From Bacteroidales bacterium (GTDB lineage Bacteria; Bacteroidota; Bacteroidia; Bacteroidales; WCHB1-69), in NCBI GenBank assembly GCA_024400835.1, contig JAKSMC010000022.1, forward strand, positions 1 to 55,061: 55,061 nucleotides of DNA. The letters run 5' to 3'. The stretch's first letter is position 1. The number at the start of each line of letters is the position of its first letter. Positions 19,688-27,298 of this stretch are shown here, piece by piece. The notes beneath the pieces were generated by a model. That model made no database searches and was not told the DNA's origin. It was given only the letters and a program-made list of their open reading frames with translations. The translations under genes were made by a program, and so were the position numbers.

Positions 19688-20557
19688 TTAATCATTTCCA
19701 GACTGTATTGCCTTCGTGTCTTTGTTCTCCTTTACTTCCAACGCCTTTTTGTCTTTCGCGTTCAGCGGTGAAATCACGCTTTTGCCGGTGCGGGCTTCGA
19801 TGTTCTTCCGGGCATCGTTGGCCACGCTACCGCCTTCAACCGCTATCTGTCGGCTTTCTTCAAAGGTTTCTGGCTCCCGCGATTTCGAGATGGCCGTGGT
19901 CGTAACCTCTGCCAACATATTCAGCACCAACTCCACGTTGGTCATATTGTCGCGCAGATTTTCCTTTTTCAGATTCTTGAATTGCTTGTATTGCTTTACC
20001 GAAAATCCGCTCCAGGCCTTGGTCATCTCGTTGGTGAGGATGGCGTACTCCTGTTCTTGCTCAATGCCCCGAGACTTCCACTCGTCCGTCAGTTCCTTGC
20101 GCATTTCAATGGTTTGCAGGCGTTGGTTAATCCAACCTTCCGTGTAACCTTTGGCACGGTAGAAGTCCGCACCGCGCAAGATGGCTTTCTCCGGATCGGC
20201 AATTTCGTCCAATCGCTCGCTTCCCACCTGCGCCAACCACATCTTGAACGGCTCCGCCTTGGGCGATGGAATGGACTGGATAAGACGCAGAAGTCCCTTT
20301 GTGTCAAGAACATCCGTTTCTCTCATTTTTCCATCCGCAGCTATCATTTTCAACCGGTGACAAATTGTCACCAGTTCACTTCCCTCTTCTGAAAGACGTT
20401 GCCTAAGTTTGTTCCAATACTTTCTTGCTGTCTGATAGTCAGCGCTATCAGTCAACACTTCCACGACATCCACCACGGAGAAATACCATTCCTCCTCGTC
20501 TTCGTTCCAAGCAGTGCGGATTCTCTTGCTCTCAAATAGTTTGATTTTGTTTTCCAT
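19688..20557 (-). CDS. BRO-N domain (phage antirepressor-like) protein
   Basis: A 289-residue protein with an N-terminal BRO-N domain (about residues 4-115). It opens IKLFESKRIRTAWNEDEEEW followed by YFSVVDVVEVL. It contains LLRLIQSIPSPKAEPFKMWL followed by AQVGSERLDEI, the usual end of the domain in viral and prophage antirepressors. The rest is helical and polar, rich in Lys and Glu. BRO-N proteins bind DNA and are spread by phages and mobile elements. The remaining C-terminal domain (TDEWKSRGIEQEQEYAILTN...) is the common Bacteroidota form. The shared dyad promoter lies about 165 nt upstream; a second TATGTTTG box (20649-20642) is closer. Confidence 0.85.
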   Translation of the reverse strand: MENKIKLFESKRIRTAWNEDEEEWYFSVVDVVEVLTDSADYQTARKYWNKLRQRLSEEGSELVTICHRLKMIAADGKMRETDVLDTKGLLRLIQSIPSPKAEPFKMWLAQVGSERLDEIADPEKAILRGADFYRAKGYTEGWINQRLQTIEMRKELTDEWKSRGIEQEQEYAILTNEMTKAWSGFSVKQYKQFKNLKKENLRDNMTNVELVLNMLAEVTTTAISKSREPETFEESRQIAVEGGSVANDARKNIEARTGKSVISPLNAKDKKALEVKENKDTKAIQSGND

Positions 20558-20720
20558 CTGTCCGGTTTTTAGTTAATAAATCTGTTTGTCAATACTTTAC
20601 ATAAAATTTGCTTTATTAAATATTTGCAAATTTTTTGTCTGCAAACATACACTTTTTCCCACAACTATTCGTTCGACAGAATCTTTTTCAAACACATATT
20701 AGACCCTGTTTTTTCGCCCA

Positions 20721-20756
20721 CAAAAATAAGCCGAAGGTATGTCGAAATGATGCACA
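20721..20756 (-). promoter_or_regulatory. Shared dyad promoter, copy c (BRO-N gene)
   Basis: Minus strand: TGTGCA (20756-20751), 7 nt, GACATA (20743-20738), 9 nt, TATTTTTG (20728-20721). The weakest half-sites of the intact set, but with exact spacing. Confidence 0.7.
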
Positions 20757-20839
20757 GGCTCGGGAGGGGAAGTGGTTTTTGTCCGGATTCCTTGGTGTGT
20801 GACAGGCAAACACTTACATTTTGGCAAACAGGTTTAGGA

Positions 20840-22180
20840 TTAATCTATACATCCCAGACCTTCCTTTCGAATGAATGCTTCCGTTCCATACAGCGGCACA
20901 TTCTCCATCCATTCCTGGTCAATGTATGGCTTCATACTGAAACGGACTCCCTTAAGATGCTTTTCAGCAAAACTTTCTTTAATAAAAGTCCGCAATGATT
21001 TTGCGTGGACATTTTCCTCGGCCTTCACTTCAATCGGCACAATGCGGTTTGAACCTTGAACCACGAAATCTACTTCTTGCGTGCTATTGTCCTTGCTATA
21101 ATAGAAGATGTTCCGTTCAAAATCATCGTGCATTTCCTGTGCTTTCAATTGGGTGAGCACAAAATTTTCCGTCAAGGCGCCTTTGAATTCCGTAAACGCC
21201 TCCATTCCGAGCAACATAGAAGAGGATCGGGCACCCGACATACACGCCAAAATGCCTTGATCGTGCAGATAGATTTTGAATGCAGAGTCATCGGCATAGA
21301 ATTTCAGTGGTTCATCCGGGGTGCGGACGCGCTCAACCTTATAAATGATACCTGCATCCAGAAGCCATTGAATTGCTTTTTCAAAATCGGCAGCACGCGA
21401 GCCCTTCTTGACGGCACCAAAGATGAATTTTTTATTTTCCTTGCTCAGCTGCATCGGGATGCTGTTCCACACTTGCTGAATTCTAAGTATGTCTGTTCCA
21501 GCATGCTTGCTCATATCCTTTGTATAAGTGCTGATGATGCTACGTTGTATGCCACGCACGCGTTTAGCATCGTGACTTTCAATCCATTCCGCAACAGCTT
21601 CGGGCATTCCGCCCACGAAGTAATACTGCCGAAGATATTCGGTCAGCACTTCGTGATGGATATTCAGGGACGACCAATCCGCTTCCAGCAATGCGCCAGC
21701 CAGTTGTTCACGACCGTTGGCGAGCAAAAACTCGTGGAAAGTCATCGGATACATCCTAAGGTCATTTACTTTGCCAACAGGATAAGACTCATCCTTATGC
21801 AACCCAACGCCCAATAGTGAGCCCGCCACAACCACGTGCAAATCCCGTTTGTCCTCACAGAAATATTTAAGAGAAGCCATCCCATTTTTCACCTCTTGAA
21901 TCTCATCAAAGAAGAGAAGCGTCTCCCCCACAATGATGTGGCATTCGTATGCTTGCTCAATTTGGTATAAAATGCGTTCAATGTTGAAATCCGTAAAAAG
22001 ATTTTCCGCAAAGGGATTATTGTGACAATTCACGTAAACCAAATTGTTGAATGCGTTTCGCCCAAATTCTTTCAGAATAAAGGTTTTTCCCACCTGCCTT
22101 GCGCCCAACAGGACAAGTGGTTTGCGTTGTGGATCATCTCTCCACGCCAATAAGTCTTCCAGAATCAATCGTTGCATCAT
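20840..22180 (-). CDS. DUF4143-type AAA ATPase (second copy)
   Basis: A 446-residue protein with Walker A GARQVGKT (residues 26-33), Walker B LLFFDEIQE, and the arginine/sensor segment HVVVAGSLLGV. A DUF4143 C-terminal half ends in a PD-(D/E)XK-like core (EVDFVVQGSNRIVPIEVKAE). It is a distant paralogue of the ATPase at 15968-17242 and closer to the common AAA_14 form. I start it at the ATG pair 22180/22177; an in-frame TTG at 22201 lies inside the promoter. Two overlapping TATTTTTG boxes precede it (22214-22199). The shared dyad is absent. Confidence 0.88.
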   Translation of the reverse strand: MMQRLILEDLLAWRDDPQRKPLVLLGARQVGKTFILKEFGRNAFNNLVYVNCHNNPFAENLFTDFNIERILYQIEQAYECHIIVGETLLFFDEIQEVKNGMASLKYFCEDKRDLHVVVAGSLLGVGLHKDESYPVGKVNDLRMYPMTFHEFLLANGREQLAGALLEADWSSLNIHHEVLTEYLRQYYFVGGMPEAVAEWIESHDAKRVRGIQRSIISTYTKDMSKHAGTDILRIQQVWNSIPMQLSKENKKFIFGAVKKGSRAADFEKAIQWLLDAGIIYKVERVRTPDEPLKFYADDSAFKIYLHDQGILACMSGARSSSMLLGMEAFTEFKGALTENFVLTQLKAQEMHDDFERNIFYYSKDNSTQEVDFVVQGSNRIVPIEVKAEENVHAKSLRTFIKESFAEKHLKGVRFSMKPYIDQEWMENVPLYGTEAFIRKEGLGCID

Positions 22181-22198
22181 AGCCTCAAAATCAAGTCG

Positions 22199-22214
22199 CA
22201 AAAATACAAAAATA
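22199..22214 (-). promoter_or_regulatory. Tandem -7 boxes of the second DUF4143 ATPase
   Basis: TATTTTTG twice in a row on the minus strand (22214-22207 and 22206-22199), about 20 nt before the start codon. The leader would be very short. Confidence 0.55.
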
Positions 22215-22348
22215 TTTCAATAAATGTATATTATTAAATATTTGTTTGTTATCAATGTATATTTACATTTTTATGAGGGACAAATCTATTGGCAACAACA
22301 ATTTTCATAGGGAATAATAGAACTATTTCAACACTTTTATGAGCGAAA

Positions 22349-22918
22349 TCACATTTCCTCACATATTGCCTGCAACATAGCTTCGTCTATTTTTCGGAAA
22401 TAGCCGGACAAATCCATTTCCTTGTATTTCCGAGACAACACGCTGTGGTCCCAGACCAGCTGCTTTTGCGAGCAGCCGCGCAACAGACGCAACGCCTCCT
22501 CTGCTCTTTGGCGGCGTTCGGCTCCCTCAAACTTGAACGGCAGCTGCACGACGGGAACCACCTCGTAGCCCATAGATGCCGCCACCCGCGCTGCCATAGG
22601 CGCATACTTGCTGCTGTATCTGCCGCCCAGTCCGGCCACTATCACTATCTTCGGGACATTCGTCCTGCGTCGCGAGGTCAAGCGCCGCCACCACCTGACA
22701 AGACAGTGCTTTGAATCCTTTTGGGCATTCAGTCTATCTTCCAAATGTTCTTTAAAATCTTCTTCATTCATCGTAGAGACGCACGCCACTCCTTGATTGT
22801 CCTTGGGGTGCATAAAGTTCGTCACGGAGATCTTTCTATTTCCCTGTTCGCGCAATTGGAGGCCGATTCTGTAGGCAGTTTCTCCAAAGGTAAAAACGGA
22901 TGCTGTTTGATGTACCAT
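22349..22918 (-). CDS. Truncated FtsZ/tubulin-like protein
   Basis: A 189-residue protein whose residues 91-147 follow the GTPase core of FtsZ. IVIVAGLGGRYSSKYAP (91-107) sits where FtsZ has AGMGGGTGTGAAP. VVPVVQLPFKFEG (120-132) matches its VAVVTKPFxFEG strand-loop. RRQRAEEALRLL then matches the following helix. The N-terminal FTFGETAYRIGLQLRE (9-24) is placed like the first glycine-rich loop and helix. The tubulin signature is degraded (RYSSK replaces GTGTG). The protein ends near the start of FtsZ helix H7, so the T7 catalytic loop and C-terminal domain are missing. GTP hydrolysis and ordinary filament formation are therefore unlikely; a decoy or regulator of division is possible. ATG at 22918; driven by dyad copy d. 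Confidence 0.72.
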   Translation of the reverse strand: MVHQTASVFTFGETAYRIGLQLREQGNRKISVTNFMHPKDNQGVACVSTMNEEDFKEHLEDRLNAQKDSKHCLVRWWRRLTSRRRTNVPKIVIVAGLGGRYSSKYAPMAARVAASMGYEVVPVVQLPFKFEGAERRQRAEEALRLLRGCSQKQLVWDHSVLSRKYKEMDLSGYFRKIDEAMLQAICEEM

Positions 22919-22945
22919 AGTTTGTGATTTTAATTTTTTCGGAGG

Positions 22946-22981
22946 CAAAAATAGAGCACTCGTGTGCCTTTTGAGGGCACA
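22946..22981 (-). promoter_or_regulatory. Shared dyad promoter, copy d (FtsZ-like gene)
   Basis: Minus strand: TGTGCC (22981-22976), 7 nt, GGCACA (22968-22963), 9 nt, TATTTTTG (22953-22946). A perfect dyad; the start codon is 28 nt downstream of the box. Confidence 0.82.
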
Positions 22982-23016
22982 AGTGTAATTGGATATATGG
23001 CTGTTCAAGAGGTAAT

Positions 23017-23126
23017 TGTCAAAAATCGCAAACTTTTAATGGCGTAAAATGTCAAAAATCGCAAAGATTGAGAGCAACACGTTTTCGGGTATGATAATGG
23101 GAATTTTTACGACGACACTGAAATTT
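23017..23126 (-). repeat. 16-bp direct repeats and a relic of an ASKHA-like gene end
   Basis: TGTCAAAAATCGCAAA occurs at 23017-23032 and 23050-23065 (33-bp period). At 23082-23100 the plus strand reads TTTTCGGGTATGATAATGG, almost the same as 17411-17429 inside the ASKHA-like gene. On the minus strand this encodes PIIIPEN where the intact gene has PIVIPEN. I interpret it as the worn-down 3' end of a second ASKHA-like gene. Confidence 0.5.
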
Positions 23127-23696
23127 CTATGGAATCCGTATTCTTTTCCCTTTTTGTTGTATATTGTATTGATCATCAAGAATGGCGCCATTTGAAAACA
23201 CTATACCATTATGTTTCTCCATTCCGTAAGCATCATGAGCATGGCCAAACAGATGGAAACGCGGTTGTACAGCAAATACTTGCTGACGCAATGGAAGATT
23301 TCCCCAATGTGCGCCTGACGATTCATCAAGAATCATCATAGGAGGTTCATGCGATACAAGAACATCAATATTTTCAGGAATAAGTTTTTCCGAGTGGTTA
23401 TAAGCAAGACCGAAAAATTTAACGCCTTCAATTTCACATTCCTTATTTTGCAAGAAATACACATTATTCGGAAGGTCTTCTATTCCTTCAGCATCCCAAA
23501 GACAAAGGTCATGATTGCCTGTAACGAAAATCTTATATTTATAAGGAAGTTCAATAAACCAATTTAAAAAATCAAGAACTTCCTGCTCTGTTCCAAGATC
23601 TGTAAAATCACCGCAATGCACAATCACATCCGCTTCAGGAAGATTTGTCAAGCATTGATGTCTGTTATGAGTGTCCGATATCTGAAGAAGTTCCAT
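23127..23696 (-). CDS. Calcineurin-like metallophosphoesterase
   Basis: A 189-residue phosphoesterase of the MPPED/YfcE-like type. All metal-ligand motifs are present in order: ISDTHNRH, HCGDFTD, VTGNHD, SHEPP and FGHAHDAYG. It should bind two metals and cleave phosphodiesters or phosphomonoesters, with an unknown natural substrate. The ATG at 23696 shares its A with the TAA of the nuclease gene before it (TAATG), so translation is coupled. It is the last gene of the five-gene WYL operon. Confidence 0.92.
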   Translation of the reverse strand: MELLQISDTHNRHQCLTNLPEADVIVHCGDFTDLGTEQEVLDFLNWFIELPYKYKIFVTGNHDLCLWDAEGIEDLPNNVYFLQNKECEIEGVKFFGLAYNHSEKLIPENIDVLVSHEPPMMILDESSGAHWGNLPLRQQVFAVQPRFHLFGHAHDAYGMEKHNGIVFSNGAILDDQYNIQQKGKRIRIP

Positions 23697-24682
23697 TACC
23701 AATATCTTTTCTTTAAATAGTTGTATAAATCAGGATACTTTTTCGCTATCGGTTCCATTAAATCCTTCGGATCAATCAGATGATACAACGATTGGTCCGT
23801 TAGCATTTCTCTCCAGGCTTCCTCCATTGTACTTTTTTTCGTAACCTCTACATAATGTTTGTTCAAAAGTTCTTTGTTTTCTTTGGGACAAACGTGAATG
23901 TGAACAAAATGTTTGGCAGGAAGAATTTTCTCATTATGGTTACTACAGATACACTCAGCCCACAAAGTTTGCCGCATGAGTTGGTGAAATGGTTCTTGAA
24001 AATAGATGCTATGCTTATAATCATCCAAACTTTTCAGCTGTTTGCTATTCCTTATCAGATTATCGCCTTCAAGGTTGCAATATCGTGACAGACGGGTTCT
24101 CCCCTTGGATCCTGCCGATTTGTCTTCTCTATCATAGGTCTCGGTGTATTTCCACTCTATCGGTATGAGCCAGCGTTCATCATTTTCATCCACGGCATAT
24201 ACGAAAGCGTCAACAGAAGTGCAGCATTCCCCACGCTTTAATATTTTCTCATGAAGGTAGTCTTGGCTTGCAATGACTTCAAAAGCAATGTAATTGTTTT
24301 CGCCTTTATCGCAAGGAATATTCAGAACTTCCTTGAACTTCACGGGCATTCCCTTGATGCCGTTAATAATCGAAAGCACGGTCTCCTTATCATGTTTGAT
24401 AAAGAAAAGATGGTTGATGCAAGCAACTTGGGAAGATACAAGATGGCGAGTAATGCTCTTGCCGTCTGGTTTTTCTCCCTCTGGAGCATCAAAACGGCAA
24501 GTCCACCATTTAATTTGATGGTTTGCAAAATAGTCTTTGACTTTCTGAACGGATTTCTCATCCTGCCAATTGAAAAGATTACGTTCTCTTTCTTTTTGGT
24601 CAAGGATATAGGCAAAACCTTGATTGGTAATGCTTTCGCGAAATTTAATCTGTTTTATTTGTTGTTGTTTTTCAAAGGTCAT
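23696..24682 (-). CDS. PD-(D/E)XK nuclease-like protein (PGN_0703 type)
   Basis: A 328-residue protein resembling the PGN_0703 family of putative restriction endonucleases from Bacteroidota; the family name is recalled. The nuclease core is visible: SVDAFVYAVDENDERWLIPI followed by EWKYTETY, with Asp158, Glu176 and Lys178 as the D-ExK triad. Flanking regions show no other known domain. The ATG at 24682 is preferred over an in-frame TTG three codons upstream. Its start overlaps the end of the preceding nuclease gene by 11 nt, and its stop overlaps the phosphoesterase start. Confidence 0.78.
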   Translation of the reverse strand: MTFEKQQQIKQIKFRESITNQGFAYILDQKERERNLFNWQDEKSVQKVKDYFANHQIKWWTCRFDAPEGEKPDGKSITRHLVSSQVACINHLFFIKHDKETVLSIINGIKGMPVKFKEVLNIPCDKGENNYIAFEVIASQDYLHEKILKRGECCTSVDAFVYAVDENDERWLIPIEWKYTETYDREDKSAGSKGRTRLSRYCNLEGDNLIRNSKQLKSLDDYKHSIYFQEPFHQLMRQTLWAECICSNHNEKILPAKHFVHIHVCPKENKELLNKHYVEVTKKSTMEEAWREMLTDQSLYHLIDPKDLMEPIAKKYPDLYNYLKKRYW

Positions 24683-25541
24683 ATTTTTCAATTGTGTAAG
24701 TTAATAGATTCTTATTCAAATTCAAATTCAAAAGGTCTTTAATCTTCTCAATGCGCTCGCTTCTTCCTGAAGAATCTTTTTGGTAAGTATTCATTATTAT
24801 TAAATGTGGTTTTTCACAGATTGAAAGTTCATCAATATCACATTCTGGCACAGGCAGCCCCAACGATTTTTTAATTCCATACAAAACCTTGTAGTATTCA
24901 AGTAATTTGTCCTTGTTTGACTCTATAAATCTTTTGTACTTATCCATCTGTTCAAGGATTTTTGGTTTGTCATCATCCTTATTGCGCAGCCTGTTGTCTT
25001 TGATGCGTTTTAATTCAATAAACAAAAGTTCGTTGTCCCTGATGGTGACTAAATCGAATCTGATTGTTTGTTGGTTGCCCACTTCATAGCGATGTGCGAA
25101 TTCAGAATCAAGATAGATGGGATTACGACAGCAAATCATATCTCCTTGAATTTTCTTTTCACTAACATCTTCGTCTGTCCTTTCGCCTTTTTGTGAGTAG
25201 TTTTTCTTGATTTCTTTAATAATGAACTCAGGATCCTTCTTCAGCAAATCAAAGCAATCTTCATACTTGACGGTTGTCCCTTCGGGAACATCTTTACCAA
25301 GATATTTAGGGTGGCAAGTGGCTACAAGTTTTTTGTTTTTGTACCGCAGTTCAGCCATCCGTCCTCCTTCATAATACACATCCACAATATCATCTTTGCG
25401 TATTTCTACATATACGCCTTTGATGGAGAGGAGTTTTTGCCACCATTTTGGTTGCTTCCCTAATTCTTTGTAAATTTCAGCATCAGGGTTAAGATTTGCG
25501 TTTAATGTTGCTATCATAGTGTATGTTTTATTATTTTTCAT
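24672..25541 (-). CDS. PD-(D/E)XK nuclease-like protein, unknown family
   Basis: A 289-residue protein. It carries a clear PD-(D/E)XK core at 161-180: RFDLVTIRDNELLFIELKRI, with Asp163, Glu176 and Lys178. Upstream, the IYLDSEFAHRYEVG segment may supply the early acidic residue. The N-terminal 130 residues look like a separate domain (YVEIRKDDIVDVYYEGGRMA, then ELRYKNKKLVATCHPKYLG), perhaps for binding. No family name recognised. It lies 21 nt after the exonuclease gene and overlaps the next nuclease gene, so it is the third gene of the operon. ATG at 25541; an internal ATG at 25517 is an alternative. Confidence 0.75.
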   Translation of the reverse strand: MKNNKTYTMIATLNANLNPDAEIYKELGKQPKWWQKLLSIKGVYVEIRKDDIVDVYYEGGRMAELRYKNKKLVATCHPKYLGKDVPEGTTVKYEDCFDLLKKDPEFIIKEIKKNYSQKGERTDEDVSEKKIQGDMICCRNPIYLDSEFAHRYEVGNQQTIRFDLVTIRDNELLFIELKRIKDNRLRNKDDDKPKILEQMDKYKRFIESNKDKLLEYYKVLYGIKKSLGLPVPECDIDELSICEKPHLIIMNTYQKDSSGRSERIEKIKDLLNLNLNKNLLTYTIEKYDL

Positions 25542-25562
25542 AAAAAAGTGTTTCTTTCTAAA

Positions 25563-26054
25563 CTACAATATTTTCAACGCGATTGCCGCACAGGCCTCCG
25601 CATCGGCCAGGGCGTGATGATGATGATGATGCAAGTCATACCCGCAGCGCGCGGCAATCACATCCAGATTGTGCCGGATGCCAGGCCACAGCTTTTTGGA
25701 TTTCTGCAACGTACAGTAAAAAGTATAGTCCGGGTAGTCCATCTGGTAACAGCGGAACACGGCTTTCAGACAGGTCTCGTCAAAAGCCTTGTTGTGCGCC
25801 ACGAGCGGCAGACCGGCGATTTTCGGTTCTATCTGTTTCCATACTTCGGGGAAGACGGGCGCGTTGGCAGTGTCCTGCGCTGAAAGCCCATTCACCTCCG
25901 AACAAACGGAGTTGTAATATTCCGGTTCCGGCTTGATGAGCGAGTAGAACTCATCCACCTTCTCACCGTTTCGGTAAACCACCACGCCCACACTGCAGAC
26001 GGAGGTGCGCTGGAAGTTGGCGGTTTCAAAATCTATGGCTGCAAAATCTTTCAT
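25563..26054 (-). CDS. DnaQ-like 3'-5' exonuclease (DEDDh)
   Basis: A 163-residue exonuclease-only protein. The DEDDh residues are all visible: Asp8 and Glu10 (AIDFET), Asp92 (HNKAFD), His147 and Asp151 (HALAD). Such proteins degrade DNA or RNA from the 3' end. Residues 142-147 form a natural run of six His directly before the catalytic HALAD; the last His of the run is the catalytic one. The start lies 2 nt after the WYL gene stop, indicating tight coupling. In this operon it may act in nucleic-acid degradation together with the two PD-(D/E)XK proteins. Confidence 0.92.
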   Translation of the reverse strand: MKDFAAIDFETANFQRTSVCSVGVVVYRNGEKVDEFYSLIKPEPEYYNSVCSEVNGLSAQDTANAPVFPEVWKQIEPKIAGLPLVAHNKAFDETCLKAVFRCYQMDYPDYTFYCTLQKSKKLWPGIRHNLDVIAARCGYDLHHHHHHALADAEACAAIALKIL

Positions 26055-26056
26055 AT

Positions 26057-26968
26057 CTATTTGCTTTTATAGTTTGCTAAAATCCGTTTTGCCGCGCCCT
26101 TGATCTCATCTCTGAACCACTTGGGCTCAAGCACTTCCACGTTGTCCATATTCCACAGTATTTCCTGCTGCAAATCATAAGTCGGACGCACGCGCAGTTC
26201 GAAAACGCTGTAGTCGTCGGTCGTTTCCGTTTCCTTCTGCGATTCGTGCAGGGGCAGGTCGCGCAGGTAGTTGGCCTGGCCCGCCGTCACTTTCAGCTTG
26301 ACGGTTTCGATGTTGCAATCCTGATCCGCAATGATGCCGAAGCAGCCGAGAAAATAGTCCTGCGGATCAAAGTCCTTCGGAAAATCGAACTTGTGGCTGG
26401 ACGGACGGAAAGCGCGGATGCGGTCAAGACAGTAGATGATGTCCTGGTTCGTGGACCACACGCGCCCCACCATATACCAGCGCTGACGGAACAACTTCAC
26501 ACACAACGGCATCACATAATGCTCGCGCTCGTCACCGCGCCAATAGTTGTAGTAGGTGATGTGGATGAAACGGTTCTCTTTCATCGCCGACAAAATAGGG
26601 TCCAGATATTCGCGACCGCTGGGCACATTCTCCAAAAGAATCCGGTTCTTGATGGTCTTGCATTCCAGCAACGAGTTGCTGACCGAACAAGTGCTTAACA
26701 GCCAGTTCTCGATGCTGCAATTTTTGATATCCTCAGCGTTTACAATATAATAGTTGTAGGAACCACCCTTTTCACTTTCAATAATCAAGCCAAAAGTGTC
26801 AAAAATGTCTTTCTTCCATTTGTGGAAAGTACGCTTCATCATTTCTACCCCACCGCTCAGGTCCTCATTTTCCTTCCATTTACAGTTGAGTTCTTCGAAG
26901 GAAATCTTTTTGGCCTTGTAGATGGTGTCCACTAACCAGGCCAATTTGCAGGTTTTATCTAATGCCAT
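26057..26968 (-). CDS. WYL-domain transcriptional regulator
   Basis: A 303-residue regulator. The N-terminal winged helix-turn-helix spans about 1-75. The WYL domain spans about 120-205, with RQRWYMVGRVW (WYM at 164-166) and YCLDRIRAF. A WCX-type C-terminal domain ends VEVLEPKWFRDEIKGAAKRI. WYL proteins sense small ligands or nucleic acids and often control phage-defence loci. It is the first gene of an operon with an exonuclease, two nucleases and a phosphoesterase. Its promoter carries the shared dyad, so it could autoregulate and also control the other five copies. Confidence 0.93.
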   Translation of the reverse strand: MALDKTCKLAWLVDTIYKAKKISFEELNCKWKENEDLSGGVEMMKRTFHKWKKDIFDTFGLIIESEKGGSYNYYIVNAEDIKNCSIENWLLSTCSVSNSLLECKTIKNRILLENVPSGREYLDPILSAMKENRFIHITYYNYWRGDEREHYVMPLCVKLFRQRWYMVGRVWSTNQDIIYCLDRIRAFRPSSHKFDFPKDFDPQDYFLGCFGIIADQDCNIETVKLKVTAGQANYLRDLPLHESQKETETTDDYSVFELRVRPTYDLQQEILWNMDNVEVLEPKWFRDEIKGAAKRILANYKSK

Positions 26969-26991
26969 AATCTTGTTTGTTTAATCGGCGG

Positions 26992-27027
26992 CAAAGGTAT
27001 AACAAAGATATGAATTTTTAGGGCACA
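26992..27027 (-). promoter_or_regulatory. Shared dyad promoter, copy f (WYL operon)
   Basis: Minus strand: TGTGCC (27027-27022), 7 nt, TTCATA (27014-27009), 9 nt, TACCTTTG (26999-26992). The upstream half is perfect and the downstream half is weak. A second box, TATCTTTG (27010-27003), overlaps the dyad. Confidence 0.72.
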
Positions 27028-27244
27028 CCTTTTATTTTTTGCGCACCTTTTCTGCAGTTCCAGCGTTCGCTGACAAATTTCATCGTAAGTCAGCTTCGGA
27101 AAGTGCTTTTTATTTCGTCCATGAAACCCAGATCAGCATTTTGGGGATTGTCTGCAAGATATGGGAATTGAAAAATTTTTCGTGTCCACTTTTTGAGGCT
27201 GGCACAACTGGCAACGATAAATTCGGCCAAATGGTAAAACAACT
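27028..27244. other. Intergenic region between divergent WYL operon and WG gene
   Basis: No intact gene. On the minus strand, short frames reading FPYLADNPQNADLGFMDEIK and then, one frame over, KLTYDEICQRTLELQKRC look protein-like. They could be a frameshifted remnant. Confidence 0.3.
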
Positions 27245-27276
27245 TTTGGCCAAATAGCAAAAAAAATCTATCTTTG
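27245..27276 (+). promoter_or_regulatory. Promoter of the WG-repeat gene
   Basis: TTTG (27245-27248), 20-nt spacer, TATCTTTG (27269-27276); start codon 22 nt downstream. Standard Bacteroidota promoter. Confidence 0.85.
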
Positions 27277-27298
27277 CGCCCCGCAAGCAACGAACATT

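Noticed and set aside
15912..27027. Shared dyad promoters as sigma-54 or classical CRP sites
   Set aside because: Sigma-54 needs GG-N10-GC at -24/-12, absent here. The CRP palindrome TGTGA-N6-TCACA has 8 nt between TGTG and CACA, but here there are 11.
27039..27257. 72-codon open frame on the plus strand before the WG gene
   Set aside because: Overlaps the WG promoter and has no recognisable features; the minus strand may carry a frameshifted relic but is too short to call.
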